A stretch of 64,000 nucleotides of DNA from Palsa-506 sp963709075 (GCA_963709075.1 CAVPUY010000010.1:248001-312000); one strand, 5' to 3'. Positions 18,804 through 28,332 are shown, counted from the stretch's first letter. Made by a program: numbers and translations. Notes: generated by a model from the letters alone, not told the origin.

Positions 18804-19862
18804 TCAGCCGCCGGGCTGCGCCAGCCGCTGGCTGGCCTGCGCCCAGCGGTCGAGCAGCGCCGCGGCCGCCCCGGAATCGACCGCCTCGGCTGCCCTGGCG
18901 TAGCCGTCTGCCAGCGCGCCGGGCAGCCGTCCGGGATCGGGCACGCCCGCCTCGGCAGCAAGCGCGGCAGCCCCGTTCAGGAGCACGGTGTCACGCACTG
19001 GCCCCTGCTGGCCGGCCAGCACCGCACGAGCCGCCGCCGCATTGTGCGCCGCGTCCCCGCCGCGCAGGTCGGCCGGAGCCGACCGGCCGACGCCAAGGAC
19101 CGCCGGGTCGAACTCCGTCTGGCTCACGGTGCCGCCGTTTACCACCCAGACCGCCGACGTGGTGGTCGTAGTCAGCTCGTCCAGGCCGTCCGCGCCGTGG
19201 AAGACCAGCGCCGAGTTGCCCCGGCCGGCCAGCACGCCGGCGATCACCGGCCCCATCCGCGGGTCGGCGACGCCTACCGCGAGCGAGTCCGGCCTGGCCG
19301 GGTTCGCCACCGGCCCAAGGAAGTTGAAAACGGTCGGGACGCCAAGCTCGCGGCGCGGCACCGCGGTATGCCGCAGCGCGGGGTGATAGAGCGGCGCGAA
19401 CAGGAATGCGATCCCGGTCTCGGCCACTAGCTGCTCGGTTGCCGATGGCGGCAGGCTGATCACCACGCCGAGCGCCTCGAGCACGTCCGCCGCGCCGCAC
19501 GCCGAGGATGCCGCGCGGTTGCCGTGCTTCGCCATCCGGGCGCCGGCCGCCGCGGCGACGATCGTGCCCATCGTGGAAATGTTGACCGTGTGCGCGCCGT
19601 CCCCGCCGGTGCCGACCAGGTCCGTCAGCGGGCCGGGGACGTGCAATGGCGTCGCATGGTCGAGCATCGCCTGCGCCAGGCCGCCGAGTTCGCCTGCCGT
19701 CTCGCCCTTCATCCGCAGCGCGATGCCGAAGCCCGCGATCTGGGCGGGCGTCGCCGCGCCCTCCATGATCTCGTTCATCGCCCACGCGGTCTCGTCGGCG
19801 GTCAGCGTCTCGCCCCTGACCAGGGCGCCGATCAGCGACGGCCAGGCGGTACGGGAATCCAT
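18804..19862 (-). CDS. trpD: Anthranilate phosphoribosyltransferase
   Basis: A 352-residue enzyme that transfers phosphoribosyl from PRPP to anthranilate in tryptophan synthesis. LVGTGGDGAHTVNIST is the PRPP-binding glycine loop. KHGNRAASSACGAADVLEAL contributes the anthranilate and metal site, and VFNFLGPVANPARP, GADGLDELT and the C-terminal helices follow the family. ATG 19862 follows GAGGGGG. Other trp genes are absent from the window, so trpD is unlinked, as in mycobacteria next to ctaE. Confidence 0.94.
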   Translation of the reverse strand: MDSRTAWPSLIGALVRGETLTADETAWAMNEIMEGAATPAQIAGFGIALRMKGETAGELGGLAQAMLDHATPLHVPGPLTDLVGTGGDGAHTVNISTMGTIVAAAAGARMAKHGNRAASSACGAADVLEALGVVISLPPSATEQLVAETGIAFLFAPLYHPALRHTAVPRRELGVPTVFNFLGPVANPARPDSLAVGVADPRMGPVIAGVLAGRGNSALVFHGADGLDELTTTTTSAVWVVNGGTVSQTEFDPAVLGVGRSAPADLRGGDAAHNAAAARAVLAGQQGPVRDTVLLNGAAALAAEAGVPDPGRLPGALADGYARAAEAVDSGAAAALLDRWAQASQRLAQPGG

Positions 19863-19920
19863 TTGGCCCCCTCAGGGTCCGGGACAGGGTCAGGCGCGCG
19901 GCTCGGGCCGGCGACGCGGC

Positions 19921-20322
19921 TCAGGCAGTGCTCACCGCGGTCCCGGCCGCCCGCTGGCGCATCAGCCCGGCCAGCGCCTGGGCCAGCGCCTTCGGGTCGA
20001 TCGGGTGACTGACTACGGCGTCGGCGCGTGACCAGGTGGCCAGCCAGCCGTCGTCGGGGCGGCCGATGATCAGCAGCACCGGCGGACAGTCATAGACCTC
20101 GTCCTTGGCCTGGCGGCAGACGCCCATGCCGCCGGCCGGCTGTGCCTCTCCGTCCAGCACCATCACCTCCGCCCCGCCCCGGTCAAGCAGCCGGATCAGC
20201 GCAGCTTGGGTGGCAACCTCGATCACCTCGGCTTCCGGCACGTCAGGAGCGCGGCGGCGGCCGATGGAAAGCCGGATCCGGCTGCGCACGTCCGCGTCAT
20301 GGCTGTAAACAACGACCTTCAT
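19921..20322 (-). CDS. Degenerate response-regulator receiver-like protein
   Basis: A 133-residue single-domain protein with a CheY-like pattern (MKVVVYSHDADVRSRIRLSI at the start, VMVLDGEAQPAGGMGVCRQ in the middle). Asp in VLDGE matches the phosphoacceptor place. Where canonical receivers have Thr/Ser and Lys (before the Pro of the KP motif), this one has LLIIGRPDD and VVSHPIDP, so both switch residues look replaced. No output domain and no kinase are nearby. It is transcribed divergently from ctaE with 60 bp between starts. It is probably a phosphorylation-independent signalling or structural protein; function unknown. Confidence 0.68.
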   Translation of the reverse strand: MKVVVYSHDADVRSRIRLSIGRRRAPDVPEAEVIEVATQAALIRLLDRGGAEVMVLDGEAQPAGGMGVCRQAKDEVYDCPPVLLIIGRPDDGWLATWSRADAVVSHPIDPKALAQALAGLMRQRAAGTAVSTA

Positions 20323-20382
20323 GGAACTGGATGCTACCGACCCGGGGGGTCGCGCGACGTCCGCCTACGTGGTGTCGTAATA

Positions 20383-21027
20383 ATGGCCATCGTGGCGACA
20401 GCAACAACCGAGGTAGCCTCCCGGACGCCGTCCAGCAGGCCGAGCCTGGTCAGCGTGGGCACCATCGTCTGGCTGTCCTCCGAACTGATGTTCTTCGCGG
20501 CCCTGTTTGCCATGTACTTCACGATCCGCTCGGTGGACAAGGGCCTCGGTCAACCGTGGCCTGGCGCGCACCTCGACCTGCGGCTCGCCACGGTGAACAC
20601 GACCGTGCTGCTGCTGTCCAGCGTGACCTGCCAGCTCGGCGTGTTCGCCGTCGAGCGCGGCCAGGTCAGGCGCACCGGCTCAATCTTCAACATGGCCCGC
20701 TGGGGGCTGCGTGAATGGTACGTGCTCACGTTCTTCATGGGCCTGTACTTCGTCTCCGGCCAGGGCTATGAGTACCTCGCCCTGATCAAGGACGGGCTGA
20801 CCCTCTCCTCCAGCAATTACGGGTCGGTGTTCTACATCCCCACCGGGTTCCACGGCCTGCACGTCGCCGGCGGCCTGGTCGCTTTCATGTTCCTGCTCGG
20901 CCGGACGTTCGCGGCCAAGCGCCTCACCCATGAGATACAGGTCAGCGCGATCGTCGTGTCTTACTACTGGCACTTCGTCGATGTCGTGTGGATCGGGCTG
21001 TTCACCACCATCTACCTGATCCACTAA
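20383..21027 (+). CDS. ctaE: Cytochrome c oxidase subunit III
   Basis: A 214-residue five-helix membrane subunit of the aa3 oxidase. TIVWLSSELMFFAALFAMYF is the first membrane helix. LREWYVLTFFMGLYFVSGQG, IPTGFHGLHVAGGLVAFMFL and SYYWHFVDVVWIGLFTTIYL are characteristic subunit III segments (conserved GxHGLHV and WHFVDVVW). ATG 20383 is the first in-frame ATG matching family length. It heads the ctaE-qcrC-qcrA-qcrB operon, the usual actinobacterial order. Confidence 0.95.
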   Translation: MAIVATATTEVASRTPSSRPSLVSVGTIVWLSSELMFFAALFAMYFTIRSVDKGLGQPWPGAHLDLRLATVNTTVLLLSSVTCQLGVFAVERGQVRRTGSIFNMARWGLREWYVLTFFMGLYFVSGQGYEYLALIKDGLTLSSSNYGSVFYIPTGFHGLHVAGGLVAFMFLLGRTFAAKRLTHEIQVSAIVVSYYWHFVDVVWIGLFTTIYLIH

Positions 21028-21046
21028 CCGGAAACCGAGGACCGCA

Positions 21047-21865
21047 GTGCGCTGGATCACCGCGAGGCGAAGGCACCCCGCTGCGGGCTACGCCGTCGTC
21101 CTGCTGATGCTCGTCGCGATCGGCATTGCCTATGCGGCGATCACCGGGTCCGGCAGCCCGGCTTCCGCGTCCGGGCCGGCTGCTGCCAACCAGCGGCAGA
21201 TCGCCGACGGCCAGAACCTGTTCGCGCATGACTGCGCGAGCTGCCACGGCCTTGAGGCACAGGGCATACCGAAAATCGCGCCGAGCCTGATCGGGGTCGG
21301 CGCCGCGGCCGTGGACTTCCAGGTCAGCACCGGCCGGATGCCCGCGAAGGAGCCCGGCGCGGAGAACCCGCGCAAGCATCCGGAGCTCACCGTGGACCAG
21401 ACCCACGCGGTGGCCGCGTACATTGCCTCGCTGGCCGGCGGCCCGGCGATCCCGTCCGCGGAGGAGGTCGCCCCCTCCGCGGGAAACGTGGCGGTCGGCC
21501 AGCGGCTGTTCATCGCCAACTGCGCGCAGTGCCACAATTTCGTCGGCGCCGGCGGCGCGCTGACCTACGGCAAGTACGCGCCCGCGCTGACCGAGGCCAC
21601 GCCGACCCAGATGTACGAGGCCATGCTGACCGGCCCCGAGGCCATGCCGGTGTTCAACAACACCACCCTTACCCCGCAGAACAAGCGCGACATCATCGCC
21701 TACGTCTCCGAGAAGCGAGCGGAGACGAACCCCGGAGGCTTCAGCCTGGGCCGGATCGGCCCCGTCACCGAGGGCCTGGTGGCATTCCTCGGCATGCTGT
21801 TCTTCATGGTGCTGGCAGCGATGTGGCTTACCGCGAAGCACGGGAAGATCGAAGCGCATGACTGA
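21047..21865 (+). CDS. qcrC: Diheme cytochrome c subunit of bcc complex
   Basis: A 272-residue cytochrome cc. It has an N-terminal membrane anchor (AAGYAVVLLMLVAIGIAYAA) that is probably retained, two c-heme sites CASCH and CAQCH about 100 residues apart, and a C-terminal membrane helix (GLVAFLGMLFFMVLAAMWLT). The fused diheme subunit passes electrons directly to CtaC in the bcc-aa3 supercomplex, replacing soluble cytochrome c. GTG 21047. It overlaps qcrA by 8 bp. Confidence 0.95.
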   Translation: MRWITARRRHPAAGYAVVLLMLVAIGIAYAAITGSGSPASASGPAAANQRQIADGQNLFAHDCASCHGLEAQGIPKIAPSLIGVGAAAVDFQVSTGRMPAKEPGAENPRKHPELTVDQTHAVAAYIASLAGGPAIPSAEEVAPSAGNVAVGQRLFIANCAQCHNFVGAGGALTYGKYAPALTEATPTQMYEAMLTGPEAMPVFNNTTLTPQNKRDIIAYVSEKRAETNPGGFSLGRIGPVTEGLVAFLGMLFFMVLAAMWLTAKHGKIEAHD

Positions 21866-22925
21866 CACCAACGGCCCCGGCGAGCGGCCGGCCGGCGAGA
21901 CGGATGAAATGCCGGCCGGCCCGCACCGGGTAATCGGCACCCCGCCGCCCGCCGAGGCAAGGACCATGCTCGGCCCGGACGAGCCGCCGGACCGCGGCGT
22001 CGCTCAGCGGGAGCTGCCGGCCGATCCGCCCGACCTGGCCAAGGCCAAGACCGCGGAACGCGTCGTGGCAACGTGCTTCATCGTCGCGATGCTGGCTGGC
22101 ATCGCCTTCATCGCCTTCTACATCGGCTTCGGGGTTCACACGCTGGACGCGGTGATGCGCTCCAACCTCGCGCTCGGCACCTCCATGGCCATTGCCTTCC
22201 TCGGGCTTGCTTTCGGCGCGACGATCTGGGTCCGCAGCCTGATGCCGGATGTGGAGCTCACGGAGGCGCGCAAGCCGCTCGCCTCGTCCCCCGAGGACCG
22301 GGCTGCATTCGCCAAGACTTTCGAAGATGGCGCAGAGGCCAGCCAGTTCGTCAAGCGGCCGATGCTGCGGCGTACCCTGATCGCGGCCACGCTGCCGATC
22401 GCGGTGGCACCCATCGTGCTGCTCCGCGACATGGGCCCGCTGCCCGGCACCAGCCTGCGGCACACGGTCTGGAAAAAGGGCACCCGGCTGATGGAATATG
22501 TCACCAACACGCCGGTCAGGGCCAGTGACTTCAGCTCACCCGGCGGCATGATCACGGTGATCCCGGAGGGATACGCCAACGACGACGACGCCCTCGCCCA
22601 GGCCGCCACGATCATCATCAAGTTCCGGCCGGAACAGCTTCTGCATCCCACCGTGCTGAACTGGACGGTGAACGGCATCGTCGCCTACTCGAAGATCTGC
22701 ACCCACCTCGGCTGCCCGGCATCGCTGTACGAGCAGACAACGCACCACATCCTCTGCCCGTGCCACCAGTCAACCTTCGATGCGACGCGCGGCGCCGCAG
22801 TCATCTTCGGGCCGGCCGCCAGGCCACTGCCACAACTGCCGATCACCACGAACGCCGAGGGCTTCCTGGTGGCACAGAGCGATTTCCACGAGCCGGTAGG
22901 ACCCAGCTTCTGGGAGCGGGGATAA
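21858..22925 (+). CDS. qcrA: Rieske iron-sulfur subunit of bcc complex
   Basis: A 355-residue actinobacterial-type Rieske protein with three N-terminal membrane helices (about residues 72-95, 108-128 and 166-186) rather than one. CTHLGC and CPCHQS provide the two Cys and two His ligands of the 2Fe-2S cluster. The acidic Pro-rich N-terminus faces the cytoplasm. The start overlaps qcrC by 8 bp and qcrB begins 3 bp after its stop, so translation is coupled. Confidence 0.95.
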   Translation: MTDTNGPGERPAGETDEMPAGPHRVIGTPPPAEARTMLGPDEPPDRGVAQRELPADPPDLAKAKTAERVVATCFIVAMLAGIAFIAFYIGFGVHTLDAVMRSNLALGTSMAIAFLGLAFGATIWVRSLMPDVELTEARKPLASSPEDRAAFAKTFEDGAEASQFVKRPMLRRTLIAATLPIAVAPIVLLRDMGPLPGTSLRHTVWKKGTRLMEYVTNTPVRASDFSSPGGMITVIPEGYANDDDALAQAATIIIKFRPEQLLHPTVLNWTVNGIVAYSKICTHLGCPASLYEQTTHHILCPCHQSTFDATRGAAVIFGPAARPLPQLPITTNAEGFLVAQSDFHEPVGPSFWERG

Positions 22926-22928
22926 GCA

Positions 22929-24682
22929 ATGAGTACTAACAAGGTGCTCGGGGGCGTCGGGGGGTTCCTGGACGACAGGTTCCACGGCGCCAAGGGCGCC
23001 AGGACGCTGCTCAAGAAGATCTTCCCCGACCACTGGACGTTCCTGCTCGGCGAGATCGCCCTGTATTCATTCATCATCCTGCTGCTCACCGGCGTATTCC
23101 TGACGTTCTGGTTCCAGCCGAGCATGACCGGCGTCATCTACCACGGCGCGTACAAGCCGCTGGACGGCGTCAAGATGAGCCAGGCCTACGCATCGACGCT
23201 GCAGATCAGCTTCGACGTCCGCGGCGGGCTGCTGATGCGGCAGATCCACCATTGGGCGGCCGACCTGTTCATGGCCGCGATCTTCGCGCACATGCTCCGG
23301 ATCTTCTTCACCGGCGCCTACCGCAAGCCGCGCGAGGTCAACTGGCTGATCGGGATCACCCTGCTGACGCTCGGGCTGCTCGAGGGCCTGTTCGGCTACT
23401 CACTCCCCGATGACCTGCTGTCCGGTGCCGGGCTGCGGATCACCGAGGGCGTCATGCAGTCGATCCCGGTCGTCGGGACCTATCTGGCGTTCTTCCTGTT
23501 CGGCGGGCCGTTCCCCGGGCACGAAATCATCCCCAGGCTGTACATCCTGCATGTGCTGCTGATCCCCGGCCTGATCCTGGCCCTGATCACGGCGCACCTG
23601 TTCATCATGTTCCACCAGAAGCACACCCAGATGCCGGGCAAGGGGCGCACCAACGCGAACGTGGTCGGCGCGCCGATGTACCCGTACTTCATGGCCAAGA
23701 CCGGCGCGTTCTTCTTCTTCACGTTCGCCGCGCTGGCGCTGGCTTCGACCTTCGCGCAGATCAACCCGGTCTGGCTGTACGGCCCGTACACGCCGGTGGC
23801 GATGTCGGCTGGCTCGCAGCCCGACTTCTACATGGGCATGCTGGAGGGCGCGCTCCGGGTGATGGTGCCCTGGGAGTGGAACGTCTTCGGGCACACCTTC
23901 AGCTTCAACGTCTTCGTGCCCGCGCTGCTGCCGCTCGGCGTGATCTTCACCGCCGCAGCCTTGTGGCCGTTCATCGAGCAATGGGTGACCGGTGACAGGC
24001 GGGAGCACCACGTCAACGACCGGCCGCGCAACGCGCCCACCCGGACCGCCATCGGGATAGCCGTGATCACGTTCTACGGCGTGCTGTGGCTGGAAGGGGC
24101 CAACGACCTGCTCGCTGAGCACCTGGATATCGCGCTCTACACCACGACCCGCATCGCCCAGGTCGCGATGTTCGCCGGGCCGGTGATCGCCTACATCCTG
24201 ACCAAACGGATCTGCCTGGGGCTGCAGCGCAAGGACAAGCACATGCTCGAGCACGGCGTCGAGACCGGGATCATCCGGCAGCTGCCGAGTGGCGAGTTCA
24301 TCGAGGTCACGCGTCCTGTCTCGGACGAGGAGCGCGCCGTGCTGGCGTCCAGGACACCGCCGCCGCCCAGCCTGCCCGCGCCCGATTCAGCGGACGAGAA
24401 CGGGATCCCGGCGCCGCAGAGCCGGGGGACGCTCGGCAAGGTGCGTACCCGGCTGAACACCGTGCTGAACGAGAGCATCGAGCTGACCGCCGGCAACGGG
24501 CACGCTGATGGCCATGGCAACGGGCACGGTGATGGCCATGGCGACGGGCACGGCGGCGGCTCGGTGATGGCCATGGCGACGGGCACGGCGACGACGGGGA
24601 ACGCGACACCTCCCCGGCACGGCTGGGCAGCCTGGCTCGCCACGACGGCGACGACGATGGCGCCGCCGGCCCGGGCACCTAG
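22929..24682 (+). CDS. qcrB: Cytochrome b subunit of bcc complex, with His/Gly-rich tail
   Basis: Cytochrome b of the bcc complex, the target of Q203-type inhibitors in mycobacteria. Paired b-heme His are in QIHHWAADLFMAAIFAHMLR and YILHVLLIPGLILALITAHL. PDDLLSGAGLR and the PVWLYGPYTP quinol-site region are present, with eight or nine helices. After about residue 510 comes a hydrophilic tail with repeated Gly-His and Asp-Gly-His units. The raw frame runs to 24773. A one-base shift near 24560 would give more DGHGDG repeats, then ERDTSPARLGSLARHD and a stop at 24682, which I favour because the alternative is Arg-rich nonsense. Confidence 0.92.
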
Positions 24683-24855
24683 TACCAGGGGCACCGTTCC
24701 CAGGCGCCGTCCCAGGCGCCGTTCCCAGGCGCCGGGCAGAACCGGCTCAGCCCGGCCGGTACCGGGGCGATAGCGAGGACGGCGGCCGGAACCCGGGCGC
24801 GCTGACGGCGGGTGGCTCCCGGCCGGGTGGCCCCGGCGGCTCGGCAGCGGCGCGG

Positions 24856-25251
24856 TCAGTGCGCGTAGTGGCCGCGGTAGTACTCGAAGACGAAGCCGAT
24901 AGTGCTGAAGACCACGAACAGCATCCCGATCAGGAACATCCACCAGCCGATCGCCACGCCCATGGCGGCGAAGGCAGCGGAGATACCGAGGAAAAGCGGC
25001 CACCAGCTGTGCGGGCTGAAGAAGCCGATCTCGCCGGTTCCCTGCGAGATCTCACCGCTGAGGTCGTCCTCCGGCCGCTTCGGCAGCCGGCGGCCGGTGA
25101 ACAGGACGTAGAAGCCGGTGAGGAACGCGAGCGCGACGGACAGGGCCAGGGCGGTGGTGCCGGTCGGGTCGTGGGAGAAATGCCAGTAGAAGAGATCCGT
25201 GACGCCGAAGAAAATCGCGCAGCCCAGGAAAAGGTAGCCCTCGACCCTCAT
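24856..25251 (-). CDS. ctaF: Cytochrome c oxidase subunit IV (actinobacterial)
   Basis: A 131-residue four-helix subunit IV specific to actinobacterial aa3 oxidases. MRVEGYLFLGCAIFFGVTDL, ALALSVALAFLTGFYVLF and two C-terminal helices (FLGISAAFAAMGVAIGWWMF and LIGMLFVVFSTIGFVFEYY) are visible. ATG 25251 has AGGGGT about 6 nt upstream; a TTG two codons earlier is less likely. It is the last gene of ctaC-ctaD-ctaF, converging on qcrB. Confidence 0.93.
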   Translation of the reverse strand: MRVEGYLFLGCAIFFGVTDLFYWHFSHDPTGTTALALSVALAFLTGFYVLFTGRRLPKRPEDDLSGEISQGTGEIGFFSPHSWWPLFLGISAAFAAMGVAIGWWMFLIGMLFVVFSTIGFVFEYYRGHYAH

Positions 25252-25345
25252 GAACAAACCCCTGCCGTCAGTTGAGGACGCCGGGAGCCAGCCATTTCGC
25301 CGCGCCGCCTATCCGCCGCCGCCCCGCGGCCAGCGGGGCTGGCGG

Positions 25346-27067
25346 TCATTCCGGCGCCCCGATGGACTGGCGATGCTCAATAGCGCGGTCCCGGCCCGTT
25401 CTGATATGCGGGTAATGCAGGTCAAAAGCGGGCCGCTCCGACCTGATCCGCGGTATCGATGTGAAGTTGTGCCGCGGCGGCGGGCAGGACGTGGCCCATT
25501 CCAGCGAGTTCGCGAAACCCCACGGGTCGTCCGCGGTGACCCGCTCGCCGTGCTTGTGCGTTTTGTAGATGTTGTACAGGAATATGAAGGTGGAAGCGCC
25601 CAGTATGAACGACCCGATCGTTGAGATCTGGTTCAGCGTGGTGACATTCCCGGGCAGGTCCGGGTAGTTCGCGATTCGTCGCGGCATGCCTTCGACGCCC
25701 GCCCAGTGCTGCACGAGGAACGTCATGTTGAAGCCGATGAAGACGGCCCAGAAATGCCATTTCCCCAGCGTGTTGTCGAGCATCTTGCCGGTGAACTTCG
25801 GCCACCAGAAGTAGAAGCCGCCGAACATGCAGAACACGACGGTTCCGAACAGCACGTAATGGAAGTGCGCGACCACGAAGTACGAGTCGCTGACCGCGAA
25901 ATCCAGCGGCGGCGACGCCAGGATGACCCCGGTCAGGCCGCCGAAGAGGAACACGATCATGAAACCGAGGATGAACAGCATCGCCGGCTCGAACGTCAGC
26001 TGGCCCCGCCAGATCGTGCCCAGCCAGTTGAAGAACTTCACCCCGGTCGGCACGGCGATCAGGAAGGTCATGAAGGAGAAGAACGGCAGCAGCACAGCCC
26101 CGGTGGTGAACATGTGATGGGCCCATACGGTCAGCGACAGCCCGGCGATCGCGATGGTGGCGCCGACCAGGCCCTTGTACCCGAAGAGCGGCTTGCGGCT
26201 GAAGACCGGCAGGATCTCGGTGGCGATTCCGAAGAACGGAATCGCCACGATATAGACCTCCGGATGGCCGAAGAACCAGAACAGGTGCTGCCACAAGATC
26301 GCGCCGCCGCTGTTCGCGCTGAACACCTGCGCGCCGAGCTTGCGGTCGATCTCGAGCACCAGCAGCGCGGCGGCGAGCACCGGGAACGCCAGCAGCACCA
26401 GCATGCTGGTCAGCAGGATGTTCCAGGTGAACATCGGCATCCGGAACATGGTCATGCCCGGGGCGCGCATGCAGATGATCGTGGTGACGAAGTTGACGCC
26501 GCTGAGGATCGTGCCGAGCCCGGACAGCGTCAGGCCCATGATCCACATGTCGCCGCCGATCCCGGGCGAGTACAGCGAGCTGGTCAGCGGCGAGTACGCG
26601 TACCAGCCGAACGCGGCAGCGCCGCCCGGGGTGATGAAGCTCAGCAGCAGGATCAGGCCGCCGAACGCGAACATGTAGTAGCTGAGCAGGTTGAGCCGCG
26701 GGAACGCCACGTCCGGCGCGCCGATCTGCAACGGCATGATCTCGTTCGCGAAGCCGACGAACAGCGGAGTGGCGAACAGCAGCAGCATGATCGTGCCGTG
26801 CATGGTGAAGAGCTCGTTGTACTGCTCGTCGGAGACCAGGTGGTTGTCCGGGCCGAACAGCTGGGCGCGCATGATCAGCGCCATCAGCCCGCCCACCATG
26901 AAGAAGAAGAACGAGGTGATCAGGTACAGGTGGCCGATGATCTTGTGGTCGGTAGACGACAGCCAGTCGGCGAGCAACGAGCCCTTGCGGTAGCCGGCCG
27001 GCGCCGCGCCTGCTGCCTCGCCCGGCACCGGGCTCGCGCCGGGGGCCGGCGGGTTGATCGTGCTCAT
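25346..27067 (-). CDS. ctaD: Cytochrome c oxidase subunit I
   Basis: A 573-residue 12-helix catalytic subunit with heme a, heme a3 and CuB. MHGTIMLLLFATPLFVGFAN has the low-spin heme His, WQHLFWFFGHPEVYIVAIPF the CuB His-Tyr pair, WAHHMFTTG the other CuB His residues, and VVAHFHYVLFG the heme a3 and a ligands. ATG 27067 overlaps the ctaC stop by 4 bp (ATGA). The C-terminal extension after WATSCPPPRHNF is longer than needed (about 40 residues, polar). Confidence 0.96.
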   Translation of the reverse strand: MSTINPPAPGASPVPGEAAGAAPAGYRKGSLLADWLSSTDHKIIGHLYLITSFFFFMVGGLMALIMRAQLFGPDNHLVSDEQYNELFTMHGTIMLLLFATPLFVGFANEIMPLQIGAPDVAFPRLNLLSYYMFAFGGLILLLSFITPGGAAAFGWYAYSPLTSSLYSPGIGGDMWIMGLTLSGLGTILSGVNFVTTIICMRAPGMTMFRMPMFTWNILLTSMLVLLAFPVLAAALLVLEIDRKLGAQVFSANSGGAILWQHLFWFFGHPEVYIVAIPFFGIATEILPVFSRKPLFGYKGLVGATIAIAGLSLTVWAHHMFTTGAVLLPFFSFMTFLIAVPTGVKFFNWLGTIWRGQLTFEPAMLFILGFMIVFLFGGLTGVILASPPLDFAVSDSYFVVAHFHYVLFGTVVFCMFGGFYFWWPKFTGKMLDNTLGKWHFWAVFIGFNMTFLVQHWAGVEGMPRRIANYPDLPGNVTTLNQISTIGSFILGASTFIFLYNIYKTHKHGERVTADDPWGFANSLEWATSCPPPRHNFTSIPRIRSERPAFDLHYPHIRTGRDRAIEHRQSIGAPE

Positions 27068-27987
27068 TGAGCACCCCCAGATGCCTTCTGCAGCGCCTGC
27101 TGCGTAGTAATCCACTGCCGGAACTGCTGCGGCGTCACGATCTTCAGGGTGAACAGCATGCGGCTGTGATAGACGCCGCAAAGCTCGCTGCAGCGGCCGG
27201 TGAAGGTTCCCGTCCTGGTCGGCGTCACCTCGAAATGGTTGGGATGGTCGGGCAGGACGTCGCGCTTGAACTCGAACGGCACCACCCAGAACGCGTGGAT
27301 CACGTCCGTCGAGTACAGGTTGAACCGGACCGTCTCGTTGGTCGGAATCTCAAGCACCGGCAGCCTGCCCGGCCACATGGCCCCGAGCTCGGTGACTTTC
27401 GTGCTGGTGCCCGTCACGTTGTACTGGGGGTACTGGAACTCCCAGCTCCACTGGAATCCGGTCACGTTCACGACCACGTTCGGATTCGGCGTCAGCTTGT
27501 CGATGAAGTTCTCGTCCCTGGCGGTGAAGTAGAAAAGCACTCCGACCATGATGAAAGGCACGACCGTGTAGAGGAACTCGATCGGCAGGTTGTACCTGAC
27601 CTGGTGCGGCACCCGGTCGGAACGCTTGCGGTAGAAGACTATCGCCCAGATGATCAGCCCCCACACGATGATGCCGACTGCCCAGGCCGCGATCCACGAG
27701 CCCTGCCACAGCGTCAGCGTCACCTTGCCCTGCCTGGTGACAGGCACCACGAAGCCCATGCGGGTGAACGCGGTCGACTTACACCCGGTCGTGACCGCGA
27801 CCAGAATGACCGCCAGCACCGCGCGCGGCGCCCACTGCCGGAAGCGGCCAGCGCCGCCCGGACGGCGCCGCACGCCGGGGCGCGGCTGCGCCGGATCGTG
27901 GGCCATCACCTGGCCCGGCGAGCGGCCTCGCGTGCCGTCGGGCCTCTCGGCGCCATCTCGGCGTGGCGCGCTGCGGTTGGGACTCAC
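27064..27987 (-). CDS. ctaC: Cytochrome c oxidase subunit II
   Basis: A 307-residue CuA subunit. The long basic N-terminus is followed by LAVILVAVTTGC, a possible lipoprotein signal with the Cys of TTGC, then two membrane helices. The cupredoxin domain has TDVIHAFWVVPF and CSELCGVYHSRM, giving the CuA ligands His, Cys, Cys, His and Met. GTG 27987 follows GGGAAGG; an internal ATG (MAHDPAQPRPG, 27 codons on) is possible. First gene of ctaC-ctaD-ctaF. Confidence 0.95.
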   Translation of the reverse strand: MSPNRSAPRRDGAERPDGTRGRSPGQVMAHDPAQPRPGVRRRPGGAGRFRQWAPRAVLAVILVAVTTGCKSTAFTRMGFVVPVTRQGKVTLTLWQGSWIAAWAVGIIVWGLIIWAIVFYRKRSDRVPHQVRYNLPIEFLYTVVPFIMVGVLFYFTARDENFIDKLTPNPNVVVNVTGFQWSWEFQYPQYNVTGTSTKVTELGAMWPGRLPVLEIPTNETVRFNLYSTDVIHAFWVVPFEFKRDVLPDHPNHFEVTPTRTGTFTGRCSELCGVYHSRMLFTLKIVTPQQFRQWITTQQALQKASGGAQ

Positions 27988-28332
27988 AGATTGCCTTCCC
28001 AGCGGATGACTCCCGGCTCCACTGGCCGGTCATTGCTCGTCCTACAGCTTGTCGTGGAAAACAGTACCGCGCAGCGTTCCGGCGGCCGGGAGGGGCCGGC
28101 CCTTGGTGTGTCTCGGGCCAGCCAATGAGCACGCTTACTCACGGCGACCCCTGGGTATCGCTACGGTGATACCCGATAGGAACAGTGTCAGGAAATTCCC
28201 GGCTGTCCGCAGCCGGCCGCTGGCCAGGCGGCGGCCTGCCGGGCGGCTGGGCCGCCTGGCAGCATGGCCGCGGGGTACCGTGGCGGCGCTGGCCAGGCTG
28301 GCGCCCGAGCGATCCGACGTGGAGGTGACCGC
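27988..28332. other. Intergenic region between divergent ctaC and tusA-like genes
   Basis: It holds a perfect short inverted repeat at 28153-28174 and, on the plus strand, the GGAGGTGA ribosome site of the TusA-like gene at 28321. No gene seen. The ctaC promoter should be between 27990 and 28130. Confidence 0.5.
28153..28174. promoter_or_regulatory. Inverted repeat, candidate operator
   Basis: GGGTATC and GATACCC half-sites separated by 8 nt, in the shared control region of ctaC and the TusA-like gene. The symmetry and AT-richer half-sites fit a dimeric regulator site. The cognate regulator is unknown. Confidence 0.35.

Noticed and set aside
24683..24773. Arg/Pro-rich C-terminal end of QcrB in the raw frame
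   Set aside because: It is read only after an apparent indel; the alternative frame gives a cleaner tail and a stop at 24682.
25706..27070. 454-residue open frame antisense to ctaD
   Set aside because: Complement of cytochrome oxidase subunit I; the composition is that of a shadow frame.
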